DNA of 40,261 nucleotides from Thermoplasmata archaeon (GTDB taxonomy: Archaea; Thermoplasmatota; Thermoplasmata; Thermoplasmatales; Thermoplasmataceae), in the NCBI GenBank assembly GCA_021802205.1, contig JAKAAT010000011.1, positions 1-40,261 of the forward strand, written 5' to 3'. The notes beneath the pieces were generated by a model. The model was given only the letters and a program-made list of their open reading frames with translations. It did no database searches and had not been told where the DNA came from. Below, piece by piece: positions 9,901-17,077 of the stretch (position 1 is its first letter; each line of letters starts with the position of its first letter). Position numbers and translations under genes: made by a program.

Positions 9901-10481
9901 AACTATTCAACTATGTAGGTGCCAGAGTTGCAATGAAAGAATATTCAGACCTTATTACAGAGGATATAAAAAATAATATAGAGGCAAAAATTAAGACCTC
10001 GTACAGAACAAGAACAGTTTTGAAGTTTGCAGGTGATATTTTCAAAATAGAAATAGAAAACAATACAATTTTTAATTTTCACGAGATGCAGAAATATATT
10101 CCCGCTTACATATCCACTGATGTTTACAATTTTATAACAAATGACAGGCCATATACGTATATAGACAGGGAAGATTACAATGAACAGTCAAAAAATATCA
10201 TAAGGAGACTTAGGGAAACGGGCATTTTATCTCTTAATAAAATTAAAATACATGATATATACAGTGTAACCGGTGACGTAATAAAAGCTAAAAATTTTTA
10301 TGTATTTATAGGAAGAGCGATGGATGGATATTATAAATCTTCCTTACATGGAGACTGGAAGTTTATTTCCGAGGTGAATAGAAATGATGTGCCGGGAATC
10401 ATTGAGGCAATGGTAAAATATGATATTGGTATTCTTGATTCAATAGCCATATCTGAAAAAATAAAGAAGGGAGCAATTTAA
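6984..10481 (+). CDS. giant TPR-like helical repeat protein
   Basis: A 1165-residue protein made almost wholly of short amphipathic helices. TPR-type signatures appear, for example ANAILADAYYHTGDYERALKIYK (about residues 245-267) and a similar helical pair near 572-617. No signal peptide or membrane segment is seen, so it is probably a cytoplasmic scaffold. The last 120 residues or so (IIRRLRETGILSLNKIKIHDIYSVTGDVIKAKNF onward) look more globular and mixed; I do not recognise them. The start is ATG 6984, since an in-frame TAA lies at 6969-6971; a second ATG follows at 6993. The M50 protease gene begins at the next base after the stop, so the two are surely cotranscribed. Function unknown. Confidence 0.85.
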   Translation: MFSMDHLMLKKKLKAVLKKALEKNSIDIFSNFVIKEQDGIKTIYDQEVSKILEDAFKNQEITEDLFDALNHINSNLVPVLKYQVFMYYNMNHIEEFLKIINANQNLLDLEDVHEVFYTLINSVNIATSVEYLCRAGIYDEPKFELYFRESFEYNSFKEYIKPLKDSGNYSLLEKILLQCISVTGSKECYIKLAELYKEREEKENLKTLLGRITSIFNDGIDLTYFYSYLGDYNYVIKNSDKTSPANAILADAYYHTGDYERALKIYKYIYYNIDKNVLNRIIEITYNIQDYYSLLGYIFSMEKNTNLKRQFILYKIEAEINLEMYSEAELDIAKYKADFAEDPEIIKLLIKYYINIDDQESAYSLALTLIERGISDKYNYKIAVGYLYENSRYDDLLKLLDANPEMSDFMPEYCSSLIYTGKIDITLNYISEDHSLLDSGPVVDTLFGFLKTEDKIKKFDNIDISGTLTEMIISFIRGRKNVDYKKYIEKVYRNKSVACTYILASADDAQKIAFKKNYIRGLMGIEKYQTVGSIISSIYSIQRGIVPEDLNDSEYFLYPVSMALIKHGFYKQAAIYIESINNKSPDPFYYYIRALIDEHESSHSEAQKHIDEAINILENIDFYALRINIALQRNERSDSFIKSCIEKGFADIFFQIDDFVEKNKIEVSDSFRELLAATDVKNTGLYRLKAYCMDSYKIKLKFSALSVLYGGTSNDIVKHYFLLKSRNEKIAITFLEYYPVKKYVSYIILCSYYYSKRIYKKTLEYFNAAYIRNSKAEKNPVFQEISTGNIISQKIIGDMESRNEWFDLLLFYYYRKEYTHIREIIQNHYSNTKILQFAINFAWKTMALKEFMLELFRKTEDKIMGELLAGKFHEMELYGYEIDILKKLTASYPVEPANQDKLINALILNNQEDEALKLSYENYHKNKSKSSFNRMIKTAYTLKDYASIVNICGNNGEFIDNINIEYFIDAEIKLFNYVGARVAMKEYSDLITEDIKNNIEAKIKTSYRTRTVLKFAGDIFKIEIENNTIFNFHEMQKYIPAYISTDVYNFITNDRPYTYIDREDYNEQSKNIIRRLRETGILSLNKIKIHDIYSVTGDVIKAKNFYVFIGRAMDGYYKSSLHGDWKFISEVNRNDVPGIIEAMVKYDIGILDSIAISEKIKKGAI

Positions 10482-11093
10482 ATGATGTACAGCAGAAACA
10501 ATGAATCTAACGATATAATAATTGCAGTTATAGTTCTGACAATAGCATTTACACTTATGATCAATGGAGGTCTCAGAGCTGTAAGCGCAAAAACATTTGA
10601 AGTACATGTTCTTATAGGATTTTCAGTAACAGTGACTGCTTTCCTAATGCACGAAATGGCCCACAGAACAGTGGCAAGGAGGCTGGGTGCAGTAGCATTC
10701 TTCAAGTTATGGCCTGTGGGAATCCTCATGGCACTGGTAACTTCCATATTTGGGTTTATATTTGCCGCCCCGGGAGCAGTTCAGTTTGCAGGTTTATATG
10801 ACAGGGAAAGTGAGGGTAAAATCGCCCTTGCAGGCCCTGCCACGAATATATTTATAGGAATCATAGCGTTTGTTGCCTTTATGTTCGCTCCCCTGGGAGT
10901 CGTTGCAGGAACTATACTTCTATGGGTTGCGTGGTTAAATCTGTGGTTTGCACTGTTCAACTTGATTCCATTCCCACCGCTGGACGGCAGCAAGGTATTC
11001 TACTGGAACAGCAAACTCTTTGCAGCAGTATTTTTAATTACCATAGTTCTAAATTTTGTAGATGGATTTTTACCGCAAATATTCGGTCTTTAA
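10482..11093 (+). CDS. M50 (site-2 protease type) intramembrane metalloprotease
   Basis: A 203-residue membrane protein with HEMAH (His57, Glu58, His61), the zinc-binding motif, inside a membrane segment, and FNLIPFPPLDG (Asn160 to Asp168 and Gly169), the second metal-ligand motif of the family. It matches the short archaeal M50 proteases with few membrane segments and no PDZ or CBS domain. Such enzymes cut membrane-anchored proteins, often regulators. The start ATG directly abuts the stop of the giant repeat protein, so translation is probably coupled; the repeat protein is a natural candidate partner, by context only. The 3' end overlaps the convergent gene by 4 bases. Confidence 0.93.
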   Translation: MMYSRNNESNDIIIAVIVLTIAFTLMINGGLRAVSAKTFEVHVLIGFSVTVTAFLMHEMAHRTVARRLGAVAFFKLWPVGILMALVTSIFGFIFAAPGAVQFAGLYDRESEGKIALAGPATNIFIGIIAFVAFMFAPLGVVAGTILLWVAWLNLWFALFNLIPFPPLDGSKVFYWNSKLFAAVFLITIVLNFVDGFLPQIFGL

Positions 11094-11332
11094 TAATTTT
11101 CCATCAATTTAATAAAAAATATGGTATTCTCTCCAACATCAATTCTATAAGGAATGGAATAGCCTAAAATTTTCCCATCTATATCGCTTTTTATGCTATG
11201 ACTTTCCACCATGTAGCTCCATAATTCAGAAGAGGGATTTATTATAAGCCCATAGTATAAAGGTTCCTTTGAGGCAACAAAATACTTTTCTTTATCTAAC
11301 TTCTGGTGTTTATCTCCGAATAATATTTCCAT
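11090..11332 (-). CDS. small protein of unknown function
   Basis: An 80-residue frame with no known motif. It has ordinary composition (charged N-terminus, alternating hydrophobics such as YGLIINPSSELWSYMV) and no membrane segment. A TATA-like element on this strand at 11351-11360, about 23 bases before the ATG, supports a real leaderless gene divergent from the zinc ribbon operon. Its last 4 bases overlap the end of the M50 gene, as other convergent pairs in the window also do. Confidence 0.6.
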   Translation of the reverse strand: MEILFGDKHQKLDKEKYFVASKEPLYYGLIINPSSELWSYMVESHSIKSDIDGKILGYSIPYRIDVGENTIFFIKLMENY

Positions 11333-11403
11333 ATGGGATAATAATAAGGTATTAAATTAGTTTATGCAATCCACGTTTTCCATGTATGAAAAAGCCGGAA
11401 TTG

Positions 11404-11416
11404 ATAATATATAAAA
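11404..11416 (+). promoter_or_regulatory. TATA box of the zinc ribbon/EF-1 beta operon
   Basis: ATAATATATAAAA is centred 25 bases before the ATG at 11435, with no ribosome binding site between, so the operon mRNA is probably leaderless. Confidence 0.55.
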
Positions 11417-11434
11417 CTTAAATAGGTTTATTTA

Positions 11435-11626
11435 ATGAAGTCCAAGAGAGTGATTAATATAAACACAAAAGAAACATGTACTTCCTGCGGTATAGGCCTG
11501 GTGGAAGTTGGATATTCAATATTTGAGTGCCCCAATTGTGGGGAGGAAATGATTGGTAGGTGCAAACAGTGCAGAGAGCATTCTACAAAATATGAATGCC
11601 CGAAATGTGGTTTTATAGGGCCGTGA
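11435..11626 (+). CDS. zinc ribbon RNA-binding protein (COG2888 type)
   Basis: A 63-residue protein with eight cysteines in four CxxC knuckles (C15/C18, C32/C35, C43/C46, C55/C58), enough for two zinc sites. The pattern and length match the archaeal family annotated as a zinc ribbon RNA-binding protein involved in translation (COG2888), whose gene is commonly next to EF-1 beta, as here. The EF-1 beta gene begins four bases after the stop. The exact role is not known. Confidence 0.9.
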   Translation: MKSKRVININTKETCTSCGIGLVEVGYSIFECPNCGEEMIGRCKQCREHSTKYECPKCGFIGP

Positions 11627-11630
11627 TATT

Positions 11631-11897
11631 ATGGGAGATGTAATGGTTCAGCTGAGAGTGCTTCCGGAATCTGTTGAAATAGACCTTGGTGCGCTTAAAA
11701 ATGAAATAACTAATGTAATAGACAAGTTGTGCAAGATTAATGAGATAAAGGAAGAAGAAATAGGATTCGGCCTTAGTGCATTGATGTTTTCCGTGATAGT
11801 TCCAGACGAGGAGGGAAAAATAGATTCAGTGGAAACTGCAATATCCTCAGTAAAGGGCGTAAGTCAGGTGGACACAAGAGACGTTACATTAATATAA
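11631..11897 (+). CDS. ef1b: translation elongation factor 1-beta (aEF1B)
   Basis: An 88-residue protein, the normal length of archaeal EF-1 beta, which exchanges GDP for GTP on aEF1A. The start (VMVQLRVLPESVEIDLGALKNEI), the central EEEIGFGLSALMFSVIVPDEEG and the C-terminal VKGVSQVDTRDVTLI are all characteristic. ATG 11631 lies four bases after the zinc ribbon stop. The glycosyltransferase gene begins one base after its stop. Confidence 0.95.
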   Translation: MGDVMVQLRVLPESVEIDLGALKNEITNVIDKLCKINEIKEEEIGFGLSALMFSVIVPDEEGKIDSVETAISSVKGVSQVDTRDVTLI

Positions 11898-11898
11898 A

Positions 11899-12981
11899 AT
11901 GTTGATTTTTTATATTTTGATTATTTTTTATACAGGAATTCTAATACTCATATCATCGGGTTTTCTTTACATTGAATCACACAAATATCACAGTGAGCAT
12001 ATTGTAAATGATTACAGGCCAAAAACACTTGTTATAATGCCTGTACGTGGTATTGATTATTCCCTGGAAAAAAATTTAGAATCCGTCCAGAAACAAAAAT
12101 ACGAGAATTTTCAATTGATATGTGTTATTGATTCTGAACAGGATGATTCATTAAAAATAATCAACAAGCTGGGAATAGGATATATAATAAGTTCGTACAA
12201 TTGCAGGAAATGCAGCGGGAAAGTAAGAGCCATAAGCACCGCGATTGAAGCATACAAAGATTATGATGTTTATTTGCTTGCCGATTCAGACATAGAGGTA
12301 AACAATAACTGGCTTTTGAATATGGTTATGCCACTTAAAAATGCAGATGCCGGTATCTCCACGACGTTTCCATATTTCGAACCAAGGGGAGGTTTCTGGT
12401 CCAAGGTGAAGGAAATATGGGGATTTGTGGGAATGGGATTAATGGAATCAAAACTGACAAGATTCGGCTGGGGTGGGTCACTTGGCTTCAAAAGGGAATT
12501 AATAGAAGATTCAATGGATTTTTTCAGCGAGCACATATCGGATGATACGGCACTTACCAAAATCTGTAAAAGCAAGGGGAAAAAAATATATTATGTGGAT
12601 TCTGCCAGACCGGATATATATTCTCCGGATAATTTTGAAGTATTCTTTGAATGGGCAAACAGGCAAACAGCGCTCTCCATATCCGCATCCCCGAAGGTCT
12701 ATTATTATGGAATGCTGTTTTACGGGTCTTATCTGTTACTCTTCCTATCGTCAATACTCATGGGGATATTTTACAGTGCTTATTACTTTCTCTTTTTAAT
12801 TCCGTCGGCAATATATATATACAATATGCTCCACAGATTGAAAACTGTAAAACCTGTAAACATAATTGGTGCCATAATACTTCCTGTAATATATATGGTC
12901 AACCTCATTATAGCAAAAAGAATGAAAAATATCAAATGGCGTGGAAACACCTACGATATACAGGATAAAAACTTATTATAA
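11899..12981 (+). CDS. membrane glycosyltransferase, family 2 (ceramide glucosyltransferase-like)
   Basis: A 360-residue protein: an N-terminal membrane helix (1-23), a GT-A catalytic domain and several C-terminal membrane segments (about 265-335). Key positions are DSD at 129-131 (nucleotide-sugar and metal binding), SDD at 214-216, and WANRQTA near 252-258 in place of the QxxRW of processive enzymes. The tail IKWRGNTYDI resembles the end of ceramide glucosyltransferase-like proteins. It probably adds a sugar to a lipid at the cytoplasmic face. It is last in the zinc ribbon/EF-1 beta operon, one base after EF-1 beta, and is followed by a phosphohexomutase. Acceptor and sugar unknown. Confidence 0.9.
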   Translation: MLIFYILIIFYTGILILISSGFLYIESHKYHSEHIVNDYRPKTLVIMPVRGIDYSLEKNLESVQKQKYENFQLICVIDSEQDDSLKIINKLGIGYIISSYNCRKCSGKVRAISTAIEAYKDYDVYLLADSDIEVNNNWLLNMVMPLKNADAGISTTFPYFEPRGGFWSKVKEIWGFVGMGLMESKLTRFGWGGSLGFKRELIEDSMDFFSEHISDDTALTKICKSKGKKIYYVDSARPDIYSPDNFEVFFEWANRQTALSISASPKVYYYGMLFYGSYLLLFLSSILMGIFYSAYYFLFLIPSAIYIYNMLHRLKTVKPVNIIGAIILPVIYMVNLIIAKRMKNIKWRGNTYDIQDKNLL

Positions 12982-12985
12982 TATA
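12973..12985 (+). promoter_or_regulatory. TATA box of the phosphohexomutase gene
   Basis: TTATTATAATATA lies about 22 bases before ATG 13001, within and just after the 3' end of the glycosyltransferase gene. It supports 13001 as the start, not the open frame back to 12941. Confidence 0.5.
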
Positions 12986-13000
12986 TTACTATCCTTAATA

Positions 13001-14341
13001 ATGAAAACACCGCAGTTGTTCGGCACAAATGGAATCAGAGGGATTCCCAATCAGGATCTGACGCTGGATCTTGCAACAGGCATTGGCAGGTCAATAGGCA
13101 CATTTTTTAAATCTTCCAGAATAGCAATCGCGCGGGATACTAGAATCAGTGGAGATATGTTTTTATTCGCAGTTGCCTCCGGCGCAATGTCCACCGGATC
13201 AGATATAGTGTATATAGGAGTATTACCCACTCCCGGCCTTCAGTATTACTGCAGGGAAAATCATATTCCCGGCATAATGATAACGGCTTCACATAATCCA
13301 CCGCAGTACAATGGAATAAAGGCAATAGACAGTGACGGTACTGAAATTGATGAGGCAACAGAGGTAAAAATAGAAGATATATACGAAAACAGGAAATATA
13401 AACTGGCGGACTGGGATAAGATAGGGAGGTACAGTTACGATAATACAGGTATAGACCTTTATATGAATAGCATTATAACCTCTGTTAATTCAAAAACCAT
13501 AGCAGAGAGTAATTTGAGGGTGGCAATCGATACGGGCAACGGGGCATCATACTATACAAGCCCGGAGATACTTACAAGGCTCAACTGCCATCCTGTATCA
13601 CTGAATGCAAATCCTGACGGAAAGTTTTCATCAAGAAATTCAGAGCCGAAACCGGAGAATCTCTCCGATCTTATATCCATAATGAAGACAGGGAAATTCA
13701 GCATAGGAATAGCCCATGATGGGGATGCAGATAGATGTGTGTTCATAGATGAAAAGGGCAATTTTGTGGATGGCGACAGGAGTCTGGCACTTATTGTAAA
13801 ACATACTGTTAAAAGAGGTGATTCTGTTGTCACGCCGGTCAGCAGTTCCGATGCTCTGAGCGAAATATGCACGGAAAAGGGAGCAAAATTAATACTTACA
13901 AGGGTAGGAGCACCCATAGTAGCCCGTGCCATGATTGACAATAATGTGACAATAGGGGGAGAAGAGAACGGCGGAATCATATACGGAAAGCACCAGTACT
14001 GCAGGGATGGCGCAATGACTATGGCACTGATGCTGGATTTACTTGCCAGGGAGAACAAACCCTTATCAGAGCTTTTGAGGGATATTCCAGAATATTATAT
14101 GATAAAAACATCAGTTCCACGTAAAAGGGAATGGGAAGAAATAAAGGAACTCATAACGAAAAAATTCACCGGGAAAATGTTTGATTTTACAGATGGCATA
14201 AAAATTTATGATACTGATGGATGGACACTTATAAGACCATCCGGAACAGAAAAAATTGTCCGTGTATTTTCTGAATCAAGGAAACAGGAAACCGCAAAGG
14301 AATACAATAAAGAATATGAAACGTTTTTAAAAAATTTATAA
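13001..14341 (+). CDS. glmM: phosphoglucosamine/phosphomannomutase family enzyme
   Basis: A 446-residue alpha-D-phosphohexomutase that moves phosphate between C1 and C6 of hexose phosphates. All four functional loops are visible: TASHNP with the phospho-serine Ser97, the magnesium loop DGDADRC at 240-246, the sugar-selecting GEENGG near 320, and the phosphate-binding RPSGTE at 412-417. In archaea this form is usually called GlmM, but glucosamine and mannose versions are hard to tell apart. The frame opens back to 12941; ATG 13001 is chosen because the protein then begins MKTPQLFGTNGIRG as in the family and a TATA box sits before it. Its last 6 bases overlap the convergent CDP-alcohol gene. 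Confidence 0.92.
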   Translation: MKTPQLFGTNGIRGIPNQDLTLDLATGIGRSIGTFFKSSRIAIARDTRISGDMFLFAVASGAMSTGSDIVYIGVLPTPGLQYYCRENHIPGIMITASHNPPQYNGIKAIDSDGTEIDEATEVKIEDIYENRKYKLADWDKIGRYSYDNTGIDLYMNSIITSVNSKTIAESNLRVAIDTGNGASYYTSPEILTRLNCHPVSLNANPDGKFSSRNSEPKPENLSDLISIMKTGKFSIGIAHDGDADRCVFIDEKGNFVDGDRSLALIVKHTVKRGDSVVTPVSSSDALSEICTEKGAKLILTRVGAPIVARAMIDNNVTIGGEENGGIIYGKHQYCRDGAMTMALMLDLLARENKPLSELLRDIPEYYMIKTSVPRKREWEEIKELITKKFTGKMFDFTDGIKIYDTDGWTLIRPSGTEKIVRVFSESRKQETAKEYNKEYETFLKNL

Positions 14342-14941
14342 ATTTTTATACATATCGAAAAACCTGGTTATTGCATTTATATTCCCTGCAAGGCCAAACC
14401 ATATCAGCAGGATACCGGTTGCATATATTTCTATTGAATAAATATCGAAATGTGCGGTTATAAAAAATTGCACCAGGGCGAATATTATGATTAATACAAG
14501 CCGGTCAGCCCTGCCCGCTATACCCGAATAATTCCTCTTTAAACCCAGTGCCTGTGACTGGGTTCCCATATAGCTGGTCAGAAGAATTCCCAGTATTGCG
14601 AAAAGCCCGAGATATATATTTCCATAAATGGAGAAGGTCATTCCCAGAACAATAAACATGTCTGAATAACGATCGAATACATGGTCAAGCATATCACCTT
14701 TTTTAGAGGATATATTCTTTAATCTTGCTATTTTTCCATCAAGGGCATCAAATAATGCTGATAGAATTATTAATATAAATGCAAGCAGTAGAAAGTAATG
14801 CCCCAGATAGTATGATAAACCTCCGAGACCAGCAAGAACAAGTGAAAGTACGGAAACAGTATTGGGATTCATACCGGAAAATTTTTCTGTGATTGGATTC
14901 AAAAACTTATCTGCATTTTTTCTGTAAGAGTCCAGTACCAT
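14336..14941 (-). CDS. CDP-alcohol phosphatidyltransferase, probably archaetidylinositol phosphate synthase type
   Basis: A 201-residue membrane enzyme with the full CDP-alcohol motif: Asp65, Asp68-Gly69, Ala72-Arg73, Gly82, Asp86 and Asp90 (DALDGKIAR then GDMLDHVFD). Such enzymes replace CMP of a CDP-linked lipid with a polar alcohol. The length and the LDHVFDRYSD stretch resemble archaeal enzymes that make archaetidylinositol phosphate from CDP-archaeol. Glycosyltransferases on both sides and a phosphohexomutase suggest a polar-lipid or glycolipid neighbourhood. The head group is inferred, not proven. Confidence 0.9.
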   Translation of the reverse strand: MVLDSYRKNADKFLNPITEKFSGMNPNTVSVLSLVLAGLGGLSYYLGHYFLLLAFILIILSALFDALDGKIARLKNISSKKGDMLDHVFDRYSDMFIVLGMTFSIYGNIYLGLFAILGILLTSYMGTQSQALGLKRNYSGIAGRADRLVLIIIFALVQFFITAHFDIYSIEIYATGILLIWFGLAGNINAITRFFDMYKNL

Positions 14942-14964
14942 ACCCAGATATGAAAAGGTAATTA

Positions 14965-16182
14965 TTAAATTGTTGTCTTTCCGGTTTTCTTGACCTTATG
15001 CCATACACGTTTTGCACCTGTGATTTCAAGGAACATAGTGTATATTGAAATAAGTGAATTTATGGTAAGATACACATAAATAAGGGGCAGATAAATTGCA
15101 TTCTGCTTCTTTTTGATCAACACGAGTATGAAAGCGGCTAGATATATTGCCAGAGATATAACTATAAGGGAAATAAAATATGTTCTCATTGAATGCACGA
15201 AGGGATTATAAAAATTGAGTAATGATATATATAGCCATCCGAAGAATAGTATGCCCGAAAATGTTGGAGCCAGAACAATCATCAATGCATCGAAGTCCGT
15301 GAATGTGCTCAGCCTCTTCTTTGAATGCAGGAAAACCTGATGGTATCCCCTCAACCATCTTGTCCTCTGCTTGAAGTATTCCGAGTATGATGCGGGCGTT
15401 TCCTGAAGTACCTTTGCACTGCTCAGGTATGCGGATTTATATCGTGCGTTTGATATACGTACCGAGCTTTCCAAGTCCTCTGTAAGGAATTTCTCATTCC
15501 AGCCGCCAATGTTTTTTATAACGTGCCTTTTGAAATACTGATTTGATCCTGCAACTGGCACGAAAAGGTTCAAATGTGTTCTTCCGATTAACGTTGCCTT
15601 TACCAGTATCTCATCGATAACTGCAAGCCTTGTAAATATATTTTCCTCTCTATTTATATAGGAATTATAACCCTGTAAAACATCCACATTGAAATAATTC
15701 ATACCGTAAACGGCATTTTCAAGGGTATTTCTCAGAAGCATGGTATCCGCATCATATGTTGCGATAATTTCTCCCCTTGATTTTTTGAAGCAGAAATTAA
15801 GTGCGGAGGCCTTGCTCTTTCCATCTGGCCTGTTGAATACCTTTACCCTGCTATCCTTACTTTCAAATTCTCTGGCTATTTTGTATGTATCATCACTGGA
15901 ATTATCTACAACAACAAGCAGCTCAAAGTTTGTATAGGATTGGTTTAAAATTGATTCTATTGTTCTGGATATAACGGTTTCCTCATTTTTCGCCGGGACT
16001 ATAATGCTAACCAGCGGTTTATACATCTTTAATCCGGCAAATTGTTTATTGTCAAGACCTGCAAAATCTATGTCGTACTTGGTAAAATCACGGTACCCGT
16101 AATATAATATGGGAAACTGGTAAATCACATATACGAGACCTATAGCAACAAGTGCAAGGCCAATAGCTTGAAGTATATCCAT
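14965..16182 (-). CDS. processive-type membrane glycosyltransferase, family 2
   Basis: A roughly 405-residue protein: an N-terminal membrane helix, a GT-A domain and several C-terminal membrane segments. Counting from an upstream ATG at 16206, the motifs are DNSSDD at 101-106, DAD at 152-154, TED at 242-244 and QRTRW at 280-284, the D,D,D,QxxRW set of cellulose-, hyaluronan- and NodC-type synthases. It could extend a surface polysaccharide or glycosylate a lipid. I choose ATG 16182 (Met9 of the longer frame) because a TATA box covers 16203-16215, which overlaps the first ATG and puts the transcript start at about 16182-16185. Product unknown. Confidence 0.88.
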   Translation of the reverse strand: MDILQAIGLALVAIGLVYVIYQFPILYYGYRDFTKYDIDFAGLDNKQFAGLKMYKPLVSIIVPAKNEETVISRTIESILNQSYTNFELLVVVDNSSDDTYKIAREFESKDSRVKVFNRPDGKSKASALNFCFKKSRGEIIATYDADTMLLRNTLENAVYGMNYFNVDVLQGYNSYINREENIFTRLAVIDEILVKATLIGRTHLNLFVPVAGSNQYFKRHVIKNIGGWNEKFLTEDLESSVRISNARYKSAYLSSAKVLQETPASYSEYFKQRTRWLRGYHQVFLHSKKRLSTFTDFDALMIVLAPTFSGILFFGWLYISLLNFYNPFVHSMRTYFISLIVISLAIYLAAFILVLIKKKQNAIYLPLIYVYLTINSLISIYTMFLEITGAKRVWHKVKKTGKTTI

Positions 16183-16202
16183 TATAGGATGATATCCATA
16201 TG

Positions 16203-16215
16203 GCATATATAAATT
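16203..16215 (-). promoter_or_regulatory. TATA box that decides the start of the minus-strand glycosyltransferase
   Basis: On the minus strand AATTTATATATGC lies over the first in-frame ATG (16206). An archaeal promoter here would start the mRNA about 25 bases downstream, at the second ATG (16182). Confidence 0.5.
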
Positions 16216-16255
16216 CTTTTCTATTGGATGACCACTTTCAAATTGAATTTTCCGG

Positions 16256-16269
16256 ATTTTTTAAATAAT
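16256..16269 (+). promoter_or_regulatory. TATA box of the thiamine operon
   Basis: A T-rich stretch ending in TTTAAATAAT is centred about 26 bases before ATG 16289; the transcript is probably leaderless. This leaves no room for a TPP riboswitch, and no thi-box sequence is visible. Confidence 0.45.
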
Positions 16270-16288
16270 TTGAAATTATATTAGTATC

Positions 16289-17077
16289 ATGGTCTCAAGA
16301 GTTATGACCGTGGCATCCACTGATTCAGGTGGTGGCGCAGGCATTATGGCTGATTTAAAAACATTTACTGCAATGAAAGTTTTCGGAACTGCAGTCATTG
16401 TTTCACTTACGGCACAGAACAGTGTATCGGTAAAATCCATTTATGAAGTCCCTGTATATTTCATTAACGACCAGTTTGATGCAATAATGGAGGATATAGG
16501 TACAGATGCAGCCAAAACAGGAATGCTTTATTCAGAGGAAATAATATCGGCGGTAACGGAAAAATTTCTGCAGTATGATGTACACAACATTGTTGTGGAC
16601 CCGGTAATGGTTTCAAAGACAAATGCCAGATTACTGAAAGAGGATGCTGTATTTACAATGGTTCACAAACTTATGAAAATTGCAACCCTGATTACTCCGA
16701 ATATACCGGAAAGTGAGGTTATCTCTTCCATGAAAATTAACAATGTTGAAGATGCCAGAATTGCAGCAAAGAAAATATCCGGAATAACAGGTTCAGCTGT
16801 TCTGGTCAAGGGTGGCCATTCCAGTGGAAATTTGTCCACAGATATACTCTATGATGGAAAAGAATATAGTGAATTTTCAGACATAAGGATAGATACAAGG
16901 AATACACATGGAACCGGTGATACATTATCCGCTTCCATAGCATCATATCTGGCTGCCGGCAAGAATCTCTATGATTCCATCTCCCTTGCAAGAAAGTATA
17001 TAGAAGGTGCCATAAAAAATTCATTTCCCATGGGAAATGGTTATGGTTCACTTTCACATTTCTGGGCGATAAAATGA
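16289..17077 (+). CDS. thiD: hydroxymethylpyrimidine (phosphate) kinase, ThiD type
   Basis: A 262-residue ribokinase-fold enzyme that phosphorylates hydroxymethylpyrimidine and its phosphate for thiamine synthesis. VASTDSGGGAGIMADLKTF near the N-terminus is the substrate loop, LVKGGH is in the middle, and NTHGTGDTLSASIASYLA near 206-223 is the anion-hole and active-site segment. Most ThiD proteins have Cys where this one has Asp211 (GTGD instead of GTGC), as in pyridoxal kinases. It has no fused ThiN domain, unlike many archaeal ThiD proteins. It overlaps the AIR-synthase-like gene by 4 bases and is in one operon with ThiE, which makes the thiamine role likely. Confidence 0.9.
   Translation: MVSRVMTVASTDSGGGAGIMADLKTFTAMKVFGTAVIVSLTAQNSVSVKSIYEVPVYFINDQFDAIMEDIGTDAAKTGMLYSEEIISAVTEKFLQYDVHNIVVDPVMVSKTNARLLKEDAVFTMVHKLMKIATLITPNIPESEVISSMKINNVEDARIAAKKISGITGSAVLVKGGHSSGNLSTDILYDGKEYSEFSDIRIDTRNTHGTGDTLSASIASYLAAGKNLYDSISLARKYIEGAIKNSFPMGNGYGSLSHFWAIK

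Noticed and set aside
10922-11167. An 81-codon plus-strand frame after the M50 motif region
   Set aside because: It overlaps the M50 gene in another frame and the convergent small gene, and has no promoter or known motif.
13552-14058. A 168-codon minus-strand frame
   Set aside because: It lies entirely inside the phosphohexomutase gene, whose motifs are complete in the other strand.
16216-16288. A TPP riboswitch before the thiamine operon
   Set aside because: The gap is only about 70 bases, the promoter predicts a leaderless start, and no thi-box sequence is seen.
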